From Petrosia ficiformis (taxonomy: Eukaryota; Porifera; Demospongiae; Haplosclerida; Petrosiidae): DNA of 64,000 bases. Location: NCBI GenBank assembly GCA_947044365.1, contig OX345638.1, positions 211,001 through 275,000 on the forward strand, in the 5' to 3' direction. Positions 12,401 to 25,148 of the stretch are shown one piece after another. Made by a program: the position numbers and the translations under genes. A model generated the notes under the pieces. It was given only the letters and a program-made list of their open reading frames with translations. It had not been told where the DNA came from and ran no database searches. Every line of letters begins with the position of its first letter. The stretch's first letter is position 1.

Positions 12401-14125
12401 TCAAGACAGTGCTTCATAGGAGCTTTGTTTACGACTCCTCAAACGTCCGATAATGTAGGCTACAAGTACAATAATGACAAGACCTGCCAGGGCCGCACCT
12501 ACTGCTATAGGAACAATCTTTGATCCTTTGATATCCTTACTACATCGAGCAGCTACAGAGGAGAGAAAAGGACACTTATAAACATTAATACGTTAGGAGT
12601 GGAATGGATCCAGATAATACAAACTGAGAAGATCTGTATCTGTTAATGTTTGCACAGATGCAGAAACCAAACACATGACATTGTAATAAAATAATGGCAG
12701 ATAATTTTGTTGCTAAAAATTACGGGAAAAGATTGACGTTACATTTAATCTATTATTATGCTTCTAAGATATTGTTGACGTCCTAAACAAAATGGTGGGA
12801 TGGTGAGCAACTAGCATCTGTTTTTGATAACATATAATGAGTGAATGGATATCCAGATACTAAAACACAATATCTATTGTGAATAAACACAACTTACCAC
12901 TTCCAAAATCCCCTTTAGTGGAATTATTAAACTCAAAAGCTTGCACTTTGAAATGTGAGATGGTGGCAGACATAGAGGTAATAACCTTTTGATTCTTCAA
13001 TTTGAAATCAAGGGTGTTCTCACTGTTACAATAATAATAACGTTTATAATCCAGTCTTCCAAATAGGTTCTTCTGACCAGAGATAGTACCAGTAGCATCT
13101 AAAGAAATAAAATATAAATTACACGGGCATTAAATGGAATTATTAACAAACTTGTTTCATCATTTGTGGCATTTTTAAATTCACTAGCACCGGTGTCAAC
13201 AGACAGAGATACTTCAGAGATTTCCCATTGTTTACTGCCTTTCTTGTAGTTCTGAGGAGAGTTAATGAAAAGATATATATAACAACATGGCCATTATAAT
13301 TCATAAACACATGATCAGAAGGTCAATTTAGTCAACCAATGAATTTTGTTGTATATCGCTTCAAACTAGATGAGTGCTCTAAGTTGCTGACTTAGTCATT
13401 GTATGTAAATATTTTTAGTAATTTTCAACATTTTAAGAAAGAAAAGGTGTTCTATGTCTGCTCAGTGGTGACGATTAATGATTGATGATGAATTTCTCAT
13501 GTGTGAAACACAAGTAGCGTAATACAACTATTTGCTTTCTCATTCTAAAAAATTCTTGTATAACTTCATTAGCACACACACACAACAGTTACATACTAAC
13601 ACAAACTCACAGCTTCAAATTCATAAGTCAAAACATAATCATCATCACCCCACGGAATATTCATTGTAAGATTTCTTTTCTTGTTAACTTCAGGTGTATA
13701 CTCTCCATTCAGATTATCATTAGCTTCAGTACAATTAATCGAAAAATTAGCTTCAGCAGTCTAAAATAGAAATCGTATATATCAATAAAATGACAAACCA
13801 GTTTCATAAACTAGCATTGTACCTTTATGGTGCCGTTAACAGTTTTGTTGTATTTAACTTTAAAATCTGCAGTGATATCCATTCTAACCCACACTTCATC
13901 GCTCGTTTTATTTCTTAATACCAATTGACAGTTTTCAGAATTCTTGCAAAGACCTGAAAAACATAATATAAATATAATGACATACACACAAAAGATTTAC
14001 ATACCACCCACCACTACCCGCCATTTTATCTCAATCAAATTCCAGTTTTACTCTTAATGCGTATATACAAACTCACCTACAATTACTAAAGTTAGAAACA
14101 CAGCAAATACAAGTAGTTTAGCCAT
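12401..14125 (-). CDS. LAMP-like lysosomal membrane glycoprotein, copy D
   Basis: About 260 aa. Exons: 14077-14125, 13823-13953, 13611-13760, 13152-13251, 12898-13098, 12401-12552. Signal peptide MAKLLVFAVFLTLVIVG. The membrane segment (IVPIAVGAALAGL, then a helix and IIGRLR) is the closest of the four to vertebrate LAMP1, and the tail ends SYEALS. The exon-2 Cys present in A-C (VCVR) is Trp here (VWVR), so one conserved disulphide may be lost or rearranged. It is the most upstream member of the array in transcription order, 353 bp from the WDR44 stop. Confidence 0.86.
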
Positions 14126-14478
14126 TATATTTGAGGTCAATAGTCTCTCTTTGGAGAAATCTTGTCGCCTTCTTTATCAGCTAAGGTCGTTGATTCCCTG
14201 TGAGCACTGCGGGTAACGTGAGCTAAATCATGTGACTATGACAGTATGACGTCATAAACAAATTTTTTTACCGCTCAACTACAAAAATTTAGTAAATTAA
14301 AATCAAATTTTTGCAAAAAAATCTCTTGCAAACAATGCAAGCACAAATTTAAAATAAAATATGGTTTGAAAAAAGGTATTACTGACAATATCGCACATGT
14401 GTATCTTACATAATAATTGCAGCTGTATATCACATGACAATTCACATGACCATCGACTCCTACTGTGCTATCATGCAA

Positions 14479-15877
14479 TTATAACACATCACTGTTAACA
14501 TATACTTTAATACGTCCTTGATAGTCACCAGCTATCACAACTTCACCAATGTCTCTTAAACCTTCGTCCACTGTAATACCAGGAACAGGGGCAAATGCAA
14601 CAGCTGTCACTGGAGCAGAGTGTGCTGTGTGGAGAAAGAAGAGAAGATGAAGAGAGGTGAGAGAGGTGAGAGAGTCAGAGAGGAGTTTGTGTGTAATTGT
14701 TGAGACTAGGAAATTAAACTTTTGGAGTAAATCAAGTCACATGATTAGTCACATGACTAACCAGAAAAACTCTCATAATAATCATTTCTGTCCCTGCGTA
14801 CTGACGATAGGATGTTAAAATCATGATGTGTCTTCCATACATATATATAATTGTCCTCAGATCCACAAACAATATATTCACCTTCTCGACTGGAATAAAC
14901 AGACAAATAATGATACATGCTGTGAATATATCAATCCATAAATCAATTCATCCAACCACCATCCATAAACCCACCCACCCATCTGTCCGTCCATCCATCC
15001 ATCCATCCATCCAATCCATCCATTCATCTATCCATCCATCCATCCATCCATTCATCCATCCATCCATCCACCCACCCACCCATCCATCCATCCATCCCAT
15101 CCACCCACACATCCATTCATCCATCCATCCATCCACCCACCCACCCATCCATCCATCCATCCCATCCACCCACACATCCATTCATCCCATCCATCCATCC
15201 ATCCATCCATCCATCCATCCATCTATCCAGTGTTATTATCGACCTGAATGTTGCTTTAATTTGACTGCTACTGTTAAGACATCCTTTATATTTACAAGTC
15301 AATGAGTGATCACGAAGATTATATAATCTTAGACGAGAATCATTAGATGTTACTAATATCTGAAATATGGATCAATAGATGAATAAATGGATGGAAGGAT
15401 GGATGGATGGATGGATGGAGGGATGGATGGATGGATGGATGGATGGATGGATGGAGGGATGGATGGATGGATGGATGGATGGATGGATGGATGGATGGAT
15501 GGAGGGATGGATGGATGGATGGATGGATGGATGGATGGATGGATGGATGGATGGAAGGATGGATGGATGGATGGATGGATGGATGGATGGATGGAGGGAT
15601 GGATGGATGGATGGATGGACGGGTGGACGCCTGGACGAATGGATGGATAGATGGAGGGGTGGACAGATAGATGATCTACTATTAATTAACCTTATCTTCT
15701 CCAGGTAGTGGTTCTATCCCACTAATTTTTCTCCCTCTATTTTTACCATGACGAGATCGAACATGAATCTGTGTGTGATACTTTAAGTGCTATTAAGAGA
15801 ATAATATTAGAATAATGATGTGTACGTATATACATGCTGTGTGTGTGTGTGTGAGTGTGTATGTGTGTATGTGTGTA

Positions 15878-15916
<39 letters not shown>

Positions 15917-17741
15917 CTCTGTTTCATAAAAGATACATCTCCCATCATATGTACCAGCCACAGCTAGTTTACCATTCATACAAAAATTAGCTGCTGTTAT
16001 TAAATGAGAACCTAGGTGAGGAGTATGGGTATGAGGATGAGGAGATGTTGTGATAATTATTAACATATTACATTTATTATTAAATGAGAACCTAGGTGAG
16101 GAGTATGGGTAGGAGGATGAGGAGATGTTGTGATAATTATTAACATATTATTACATTTACCTACTCCCTCAATTTCATTCCACAAAGCCACTTTTTTATC
16201 AGGAATATTCCATAAACGAAGCTTACCATCTAATGATCCACTAAGAAAATAACGATCATCCTTATATATATATGTATATAAATAGATAAATAGATAGATA
16301 GATAGATAGATAGATAGAAAGAGAGAGAGAGATAGAAGGAAAAAGAGAGTGAGTGAGTGATGATGAAGCAAAAGTTGTGCTATTCCCACGAGTTTATGTA
16401 AATTAATTAATGAACAATGAATACTTATCATAACAGGTATGTAAATATGTACATATACATATATATGTACATGTACATATATATGTATATGTACATATAC
16501 ATATATATGTACATGACTACATGTACATATATATGTATAAGTTATAATTATACATTATATGCACATATATATATAATAGCATATGTATGTACATGTACAT
16601 GTATAATTATACATGTATGTACATGTACATATTATATATGTACATGTGCATATATATGTACATGTACATGTATATGTATATGTACATGTACATATATATG
16701 TATAATGCATATGTATGTACATGTACATGTATATGTATATGTACATGTACATATATATGTATAATGCATATGTATGTACATGTACATGTACATGTATATG
16801 TATATGTACATGTACATATATATGTATAATGCATATATATGTACATGTACATGTATATATGCATGTTATAACATACCCTAGGATGAAATGCAATGGCAGT
16901 TACAAAGTCCACGTGTTGAAAACAACAGAGACATTCTTTACGAGATATATGCCATAGCCTGTAATGAATATCATTAAATAATAACTCCAACCAGAACTAT
17001 GAAATTAATACATAACTTTGATCAGACAATGAATATAATTAAACAATACATGTTGTGTTATCATTACCTCACTGTCTTGTCCATTGATGAACTCAGAAGA
17101 AAAAAATTCTACAAAATGAAATTACTGACTCAGACAAACAAACAAACAAACATACAAATATCGGAACATATATCGGAACATATATCGGAACAGATACAAA
17201 CATATGAAAAGATAGGTGAACTGACCTTTGACCATGATAAATCTAAAACATCAGCACTATGACCACAATAGGTACATAATGGCTGTTCTAGGAATGGTTT
17301 AAGAGTTGAGGGATCTTCATCCTATAGGAATGGGAATGGGAATGGGAATGAAAATGGAGATTGGAATGAGAATGTGAATAGAATGAAGAAGGCTCACTGG
17401 ATCTGAACTATGACTACTAGTGACACTAGATTTCTCACTAAGACTATCAGCACTTGAGTGGACCCCTGTGAGGAAGAACAGGAATAATTAGATACACAAA
17501 AACGATATTACTAAGTCTGGCCCTGTATGATATCATAATGATGTCATCATAATATTAATGAGTAATAATATTAGTTAAAGCACCCATATGAGTGCTGCAC
17601 AGGAACTTGTCATTATATAATTATGTATAATTAGTGTCTTACCCATTCTTGCATATTTCACTTGAAGCTCATGAAAGAACGAATATGCATTACGTAATAC
17701 CCATACTTTCTAAAGAGGTATGTAAGAGGAAGTCAGAGGGT

Positions 17742-17774
<33 letters not shown>

Positions 17775-18075
17775 AGTGAGGAGGAGGAGGAGAAGGAAGA
17801 GGAAGAGAGCGAGGAGAAGGAGGAGGAGGAGGAAGAGGAGAAGGAAGAGGAAGAGGGTGAGGAGTAGGAGGAGGAGGAGGAAGAGGGTGAGGAGGAGGAG
17901 GAGGAGGAGGAGGAGGTGAAGAAGGAGGTGGAGGAAAGGTTGAATCATAAGACATTAGTATTCATATAATTTACTTACAACAATACTATCTTGACCTGCT
18001 GTTGCTAATAATCGTCCACATATTGAAAATTCTATCACCCAAACAGCTCTCTATTAGTCAGAACAGACATACATG

Positions 18076-18130
<55 letters not shown>

Positions 18131-18665
18131 ACAGAGAGATATACTCACCGACTCATGTCCTAAGGTATGTGTTAAGTCCTGTTTTAATCTAATCTTCTCA
18201 AAATCTAGACTCCCTTTATTATGAGACGCTTGTTTATACTGTGAATATCAATATATCAATACCAGTTTGACTAGTTTAATAAACCTGTTTACTTTGACAG
18301 TTTTTTGATCATGTTCAGGGGAAGGATCTTCATCTGATCCTGACTGGTTATCACCACGACTACGACCATCACCTTTGTGCTTTCTATCACGTCCCTTCAC
18401 AAAGAACTTCTTAACAAACCTCTTCTTCCTACAAAAAAAATTAGTATAAAAAATTAGTATATACATACATATGTACATATGTACATATGTACATACATAC
18501 ATATGTACATATGTGCATACGTACATACATACATATATACATACATACATACATATATACATACATACATACATGTACATACATACATACATACATACAT
18601 GTACATATATACACACATACGTACATACATACATACATATATACACACATACGTACATACATACA

Positions 18666-18699
<34 letters not shown>

Positions 18700-18709
18700 C
18701 ACACATACG

Positions 18710-18743
<34 letters not shown>

Positions 18744-18769
18744 CATACATACATACATACATACGTACA

Positions 18770-18801
<32 letters not shown>

Positions 18802-20550
18802 CCTTGGCTTTCTTTGACTAGATCCTTCATTCATTTCATTATCTCCATCCAGTTCATCACCTAATCCACCTTCCCAACTAATAATATAATAATATAAACC
18901 ACACCTATTACCACACTAATGACTAAATACCTGTCCGATAGTTCTTTAGCTCTTTGTAGACACTGATGATCCACAGGGTTCTTACCACTCTTAGGAATTC
19001 TCTGTTCAGCCAAACTAAGTGGAAACTTCTCTCCAGTATCGAGATTCTTAACATACGTTGCTTCAAGAATTTGCTGGAATATTATAGTAACACATTCAGT
19101 GATAGTAGCATGATGATACTATTAATAGTAACACATTTAGTATGATGATACTATTAATAGTAACACATTCAGTGATAGTAGCATGATGATACTATTTATA
19201 GTAACACATTCAGTGATGGTAGCATGATACTATTAATAGTAACACAATTAGTGATAGTAGCATGACGATACTACTAATAGTAACACATTCAGTGATGGTA
19301 GCATGATGATACTACTAATAGTAACACATTCAGTGATAGTAGCATTGATGATACTATTAATAGTAACTCATTCAATGATAGTAGCATGATGATACTATTT
19401 ATAGTAACTCATTCAGTGATAGTAGCATGATGATACTATTAGTAGTAACACATTCAATGACAGTAGCATGATGATACTATTAATAGTAACACATTCAGTG
19501 ATAGTAGCATGATGATACTATTTATAGTAACTCATTCAGTGATAGTAGCATGATGATACTATTAGTAGTAACACATTCAATGACAGTAGCATGATGATAC
19601 TATTAATAGTAACACATTCAGTGATAGTAGCATGATGATACTATTTATAGTAACACATTCAGTGATAGTAGCATGATACTATTAATAGTAACACAATTAG
19701 TGATAGTAGCATGATGATACTATTAATAGTAACACATTCAGTAATAGTAGCATGATGATACTATTTATAGTAACACATTCAGTGATAGTAGCATAATAAT
19801 ACTATTAATAGTAACACATTCAGTAATAGTAGCATGATGATACTATTTATAGTAACACATTCAGTGATAGTAGCATGATGATACTATTAATAGTAACACA
19901 ATTAGCAATAGTAGCATAATGTTACTATTAATAGTAACATATTCAGTGATAATATAATCATTATGATATCACTAGTAATAATATTACTATTAACTCACAG
20001 AATCTGATGGTAGAGGTCCACTATCATCTTTCTCCCCTGTCCTGTCTGTTACTTTCTCTTCCTCCTTTTCCTCCTCCTCCTCCTCTTCCTCCTCTGAGGG
20101 TACCTGCAGAACAACATCCACACTATCACACAACAGATTATCACCATCCACACTCTCATCATCAGAGTAGATAACAAGACCTTCTCTCGTATCATTAGAT
20201 CCAACAGCTCTTGATAAAAACATATCATTAGATTCAACTTCTTCAGAATTATCAAACATTTCATTACTAAATTCAAGACTGGTGTCAGGTTCGATAGAAA
20301 TTGAAGGACTATTTGATAAACGAGTCTTTGACTTCACCAGTTCCTCTACTATTACTTCAGTATCCTTTATACTCTCAAACCCTTCCTGACTATCTCTGTG
20401 AATTGGTGTTGAGTTATCGGATTCACTTTGCTCTTTATTTTCTTTATCTTTGTACTGGACATTGGGCCTTTCTCCACGAGGCCAGGAAAATGTGTTTGCT
20501 CGGCGTTTTTCATCAGTGTTCAATGATAGCTTATGGTCAGTAAAAGGCTT

Positions 20551-20582
<32 letters not shown>

Positions 20583-20619
20583 TAGATAGATAGAAAGATA
20601 GATAGATAGATAGATAGAG

Positions 20620-20657
<38 letters not shown>

Positions 20658-21688
20658 TTATAAATATTGGTGTTATTTTTAACTAAAACTACAACCCCTT
20701 TTAGTAACTTTTAGTTAACTAAACTATATCTAAATTACAAGTCTATTGTAATAACTATAACTAAATAAAATGAAAAATGGCCAATAATGAACACTTTTAA
20801 TTAGTTAACCAAAACTAAACTAGTCATACAACTACATGTATAACTGAAAGTGGTCATCATTTTCATTATTAGTAGATAGAGTGATAGGTAGATAGATAGA
20901 CTGATAGGTAGATAGACTGATAGATAGGTAGATAGATAGAAAAGTAGATAGATACATTAGATATATAAGATTAGTAATTACATATACATGTACCTCTTCA
21001 GCTGAAGCTTGTTTTAAAAGTGGGTGTGTCTTCTTTCTTTTTCTTCTAGGTGGTGGTATTGGTCTTTCTTCATCATCTCCAATCTTAACATTTATAGCTT
21101 CATCTATTATAACAATAAATACATGATTTACATGTATCATATGAACATGTACATGTATAAATTACATGTACATGTATACATTACATGTACATTTACATGT
21201 ATAGATTACATGTACATGTATGTAGATGTATATAGATTACATGTACATGTATGTAGATGTATATAGATTACATGTAACATATATACATGTATCCTATAGA
21301 ATACATACATACACATACGTACGTACATACATACATACACATACGTGCATACACATACGTGCATACACATATGTGCATACATACACATACGTGCATACAT
21401 ACATACATGTACATACATACGTGAGGTATCTTACTAGTGACATTGGAGTTTTCAGGTTTATGTATTTTTTGTTCAGAAGAGTCCTTCTTTCTCTGTTCAG
21501 GGGAACGTCCCTTCCCCCTTTTCTCATTTGAGGATCTTCGTCTTATTCTTGCGGTGACATTACTATATGAATCATAATACATATATTCATGTTGTCAATA
21601 TACTACATATAACATTTTACAATTGTTTTGGTTCTTCATCAGCACTATAGAAGTCCTCAGAATCTGAAGTGTCATTTTTATCAGTCAT
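14479..21688 (-). CDS. WDR44: WDR44 (rabphilin-11-like) WD40 protein
   Basis: RAB11-binding WD40 protein of recycling endosomes and ER contacts in known animals. Twenty exons fit in phase: 21621-21688, 21435-21562, 20994-21103, 19999-20529, 18931-19073, 18803-18877, 18293-18428, 18149-18238, 17979-18050, 17643-17709, 17398-17465, 17226-17321, 17068-17108, 16877-16958, 16161-16260, 15917-16011, 15691-15789, 15244-15359, 14762-14889, 14479-14624; about 796 aa (human 913). The N terminus has an acidic FFAT-like motif ([12 protein letters not shown]), followed by a proline/basic patch ([12 protein letters not shown]) and an acidic exon. WD repeats start at about residue 428, with [52 protein letters not shown] and [15 protein letters not shown], all very close to human WDR44. 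Introns are loaded with simple repeats. The N-terminal exons are less certain than the WD part. Confidence 0.93.
14950..15662. repeat. (CCAT)n and (GGAT)n arrays in WDR44 introns
   Basis: CCAT units at about 14950-15232 and GGAT units at about 15375-15662 lie on either side of the WDR44 exon at 15244-15359. The two arrays are complementary, so the exon sits between inverted arms that could pair in the transcript. Confidence 0.9.
16436..16870. repeat. TACATG/TATATG-type array
   Basis: An intronic run of alternating TACATG and TATATG blocks with an approximately 54-bp higher-order period visible at about 16650-16860. Confidence 0.9.
17720..17940. repeat. (GGA)n purine tract
   Basis: GGA/GAA triplets in a WDR44 intron. 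Frames read poly-Glu or poly-Pro/Leu and are not coding. Confidence 0.9.
18450..18800. repeat. (CATA)n array in a WDR44 intron
   Basis: Imperfect CATA repeat between the exons at 18293-18428 and 18803-18877. A GATA array lies nearby at about 18075-18130, with further GATA arrays at 20550-20660 and 20875-20960. Confidence 0.93.
19083..19985. repeat. About 43-bp minisatellite with ACTATTAATAGT core
   Basis: About 20 units of a sequence of the type gatgatactattaatagtaacacattcagtgatagtagcat fill one WDR44 intron. The core is palindromic and is shared with arrays at 47330-47707 and 49850-50528. Confidence 0.93.
21140..21425. repeat. ACATGTA-rich simple repeats in the second WDR44 intron
   Basis: Blocks of ttacatgtacatgtat followed by CATACACATACGTG units. 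Intronic. Confidence 0.85.
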
Positions 21689-22069
21689 CTTGTCTTTGAA
21701 GGTAGAGAGGGCTAGTCAACTACTTATTATTGATTTTTGAACAGCAATGGGTTAAAAACTTAAAATATTCAGTTATCGTCTAGGAAACAGTAGCCCAGGG
21801 CTGTGCCTGCAGGCCTTGTACAGGCCTGAGGCCTAGCCTGAATAAAAAAGGGGGAGTATCTTTTTAGATCGGCGTAATAGTGAATCAGAAACCAGTTGAC
21901 TGTTCTGCTGCAGAAAGAGATGATCTCATATTGATAGTTGCAATCATTTTATATTGTGCTTATAAGACGACTACTGCAGCTTTCATTATTTATTAGTATA
22001 TAGATTTGATTTTTGTAAAAGAAGAGTACGTCACTTTATTGGTTATTGATTGCAGTAAACAAGCTAATA
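21689..22069. other. Divergent intergenic region, WDR44 / guanylate cyclase
   Basis: Separates the minus-strand WDR44 ATG (21688) from the plus-strand cyclase ATG (22070) and must hold both promoters. I see no TATA box or other site I would name. A short C-rich palindromic stretch lies at about 21793-21835 (cctgcaggccttgtacaggcctgaggcct). Confidence 0.5.
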
Positions 22070-25000
22070 ATGGTAACGATCTTATACTTATATCTATGTA
22101 CATATATATATGTATAGTTAAGTATATGTACAAATATATATAATAATGTATACTTGTATGATATTCTTATTATTATCTATCATCATTTCTTCATGATACA
22201 GTATGGTTTGATGTACACAGTTCTGCAGTCACTAGTTGTGAATAAAGTAGGCAATGAGTTAAAATGGAAAGAGATTTGGTTAGTGATTTGATAAATGCAT
22301 AATCTTCTAATCTACTGTATTGTGTACAACACTGTGATTTTTTCAGCTTTGTATTGGTCTGCAGATATTCTGTCATCTAAAATACTTAAATATAAAGTGT
22401 TTTCATTTGCTAAGATAAGCTGCACTGTTTGTTTGTGTATGTAAAACCTTTAATAGAGGGATGTGGTTTTTAAATCATAAAATCACTCCAGCTCTTGCAA
22501 TAATCTATTTTTGTTTGGCGTAGTAATCAGGATGTGGTAATGACATAGATGGCTGCATCGTTTATACCTTGAAAAGTAGCAAAACTCTGACCACAAAAGT
22601 CTATACCTGTATGAGTATTATGTAGTACTATGTTATGTGGTGTTATTTTAAGTAACTATAACTAAAACCCCTTTTAGTAAGGCATTCGGACTTTTAGTTA
22701 TCTAAATTATAACTAAATTACAAGTCTACTGTAATAACTATAACTAACTAAAATGAAAATTAGCAATAATGGGCACTTTTAGTTAGTTAACTAAAACTAA
22801 AACCCTTTTAGTAAACTAATAAATATTTTAGTTCATCAACTGTTATACTATAATTGTTAAAAATTTGTCACTATTTTCATACTAAAACACCAGTAGTAAT
22901 ATGTATACATGTGTAGGTATGTATATATGTGTGTTGTAGTGTGTATGTATATGTATGAAATTCACAAATTCGGTATTATCATTTCATCAGCATGAAGGCT
23001 GGAGTGAAACAAGTTGAGTTCCTTAACTATCACTATTACGATGAAGATATCTTGTGGAAAATTATAACAGCAGCTTGTGAAGTTTTAGGTAATATGAACT
23101 AATAAATTATTTATAACTTTTAATTAAAAACATAATCCTGTTTATAGGATATAATTCTAAAGATGAATAATTGTTTGAATACTTTTAGTTTCATAGGGCT
23201 ATGAATATTGTTTAATTAATAGTGATTATGTCATACATCATATCCACTGATCAAGTTTCATACTTGGAAATTTGTATAATTATTAAATTAATGAAGTCAT
23301 TAGGAATTAAAAAGAATGTCTAATTATTAAAAAGAATATGAATGTGTGGATGGATTGAAAGATATATATTTAGATGGATGGATGAATGGATGGATGGATG
23401 GATGGATGGATGGATGGATAAATGGATGGATGGATGGATGGATGGATGGATGGATGGATGGATAAATGGATGGATGGATAAATAGATGGATGGATGGATG
23501 AATGGATGGATGGATGGATGGATGGATGTATGGATGGATAAATGGATGGATGGATGGATGGATGGATGGATGGATAAATGGATGGATGGATGGATAAATA
23601 GATGGATAGATGGATGGATAAATGGATGGATGGATGGATGGATGGATGGATGTATGGATGGATGGATGGATGGATGGATGGATGTACGGATGGATGGATA
23701 AATGGATGGATGGATGGATGGATGGATGGATGTATGGATGGATGGATGGATGGATGGATGGATGGATGGATGGATGGATGTACGGATGGATGGATGGATG
23801 GATGGATAAATGGATGGATGAATGGATGGATGGATAAATGGATGGATGGATGAATGGATGGATGAATAAATGGATGGATGGATGGATAAATGGATGGATG
23901 GATGGATGGATGTATGGATGGATGGATGGATGGATGAATGGATGAATTCATGGATGTATTGATGAATGGATGTATGAATGAATATAACAGTGCATAATGT
24001 CACAGAGAAATTGTGTATAATTTGAAATTCCTCTGATCCTCTCTGATCCTAGTCATTAATAAATGAAGTATTGTATACTATAATATTATTTGTAACTCAT
24101 AATTTTAGTTAATGTCTCTTCTTCACTTCAGATGTACAGTTAGAGGAGGTGATGGAAAATTTTGGTGCTCATTTCTTTGAGAAAACAAAGGTTTCTGGCC
24201 ATAGTCACATGCTCAAAACATTGGGTAACAACCTCTTTGGATTCTTAATCAATCTGGACTCATTACATAGCCATCTGTCGTTCACATATCTCGAAATGCA
24301 AGCACCATCATTCCAATGTGAGAAAACAAATCAGGGGCTTCGTCTAAATTATTATTCTCATCGTAATGGACTACAGAATATCGTTAGAGGGATTGTGAAA
24401 GCAGTTGCTAAAGATTTTTTTTCCCTTGATATCAAAATGGAAGTCATTTTGGAAGAAAAGCTGGAAGGAGTTCGCCTATGTTATCATTATGCATTTAATA
24501 TTGAAGTGGTGGATAGTTGTAAACATGATAATTGGTTTGAACGTAAGTATTGTATGTATGTATGTATGTATGTATGTATGTATGTATGTATGTATGTATG
24601 TATGTATGTATGTATGTATGTATGTATGTATGTATGTATGTGTGATTGTGTGTATGTATATATGTATGTATCAGGGCATAAACGAAGGTGATTTTTACAC
24701 CTTCGAAGGTCTGTTTCAACTAGAACAAGAAGGTTCACGAAGGTGTAACACTATGAATGTGTTAACTTTGTACCTATACATCTAATGGGAAACCTCTTAA
24801 TTCAGAAGATGGCAGATGAAATTCAGTACATTCTGATTTTGAAAGACCACACTCTCGTTCATGGTCTCTTCACTCTCAGCCATTATCAATCTCCACGTGA
24901 CAAATGTAATAATAATTATTAATTAAGAGTTGTAAATAATTATTGCAGAAAATAATTAACCACGTGTTAATTGCGAACCTTTGTGGAATGGATTCTACCT

Positions 25001-25117
25001 TCGAAGGTAAGGAATTATAACGAACCTTCGAATGTTACCACCTTTGTTTATGCCCTGGTATGTATGTATGTACGTATGTATGTATGTATGTGTGTATATA
25101 TGTGTGTATTATGTATG

Positions 25118-25148
<31 letters not shown>

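Noticed and set aside
15379..15708. Trp-Met-Asp-Gly repeat proteins at 15379-15708 and 23486-23853
   Set aside because: GGAT microsatellites are open in several frames at once; low complexity with no start context or conservation.
19083..19985. CRISPR-like array of regular repeats
   Set aside because: Repeats are contiguous with no unique spacers, lie in a eukaryotic intron, and have no cas genes nearby.
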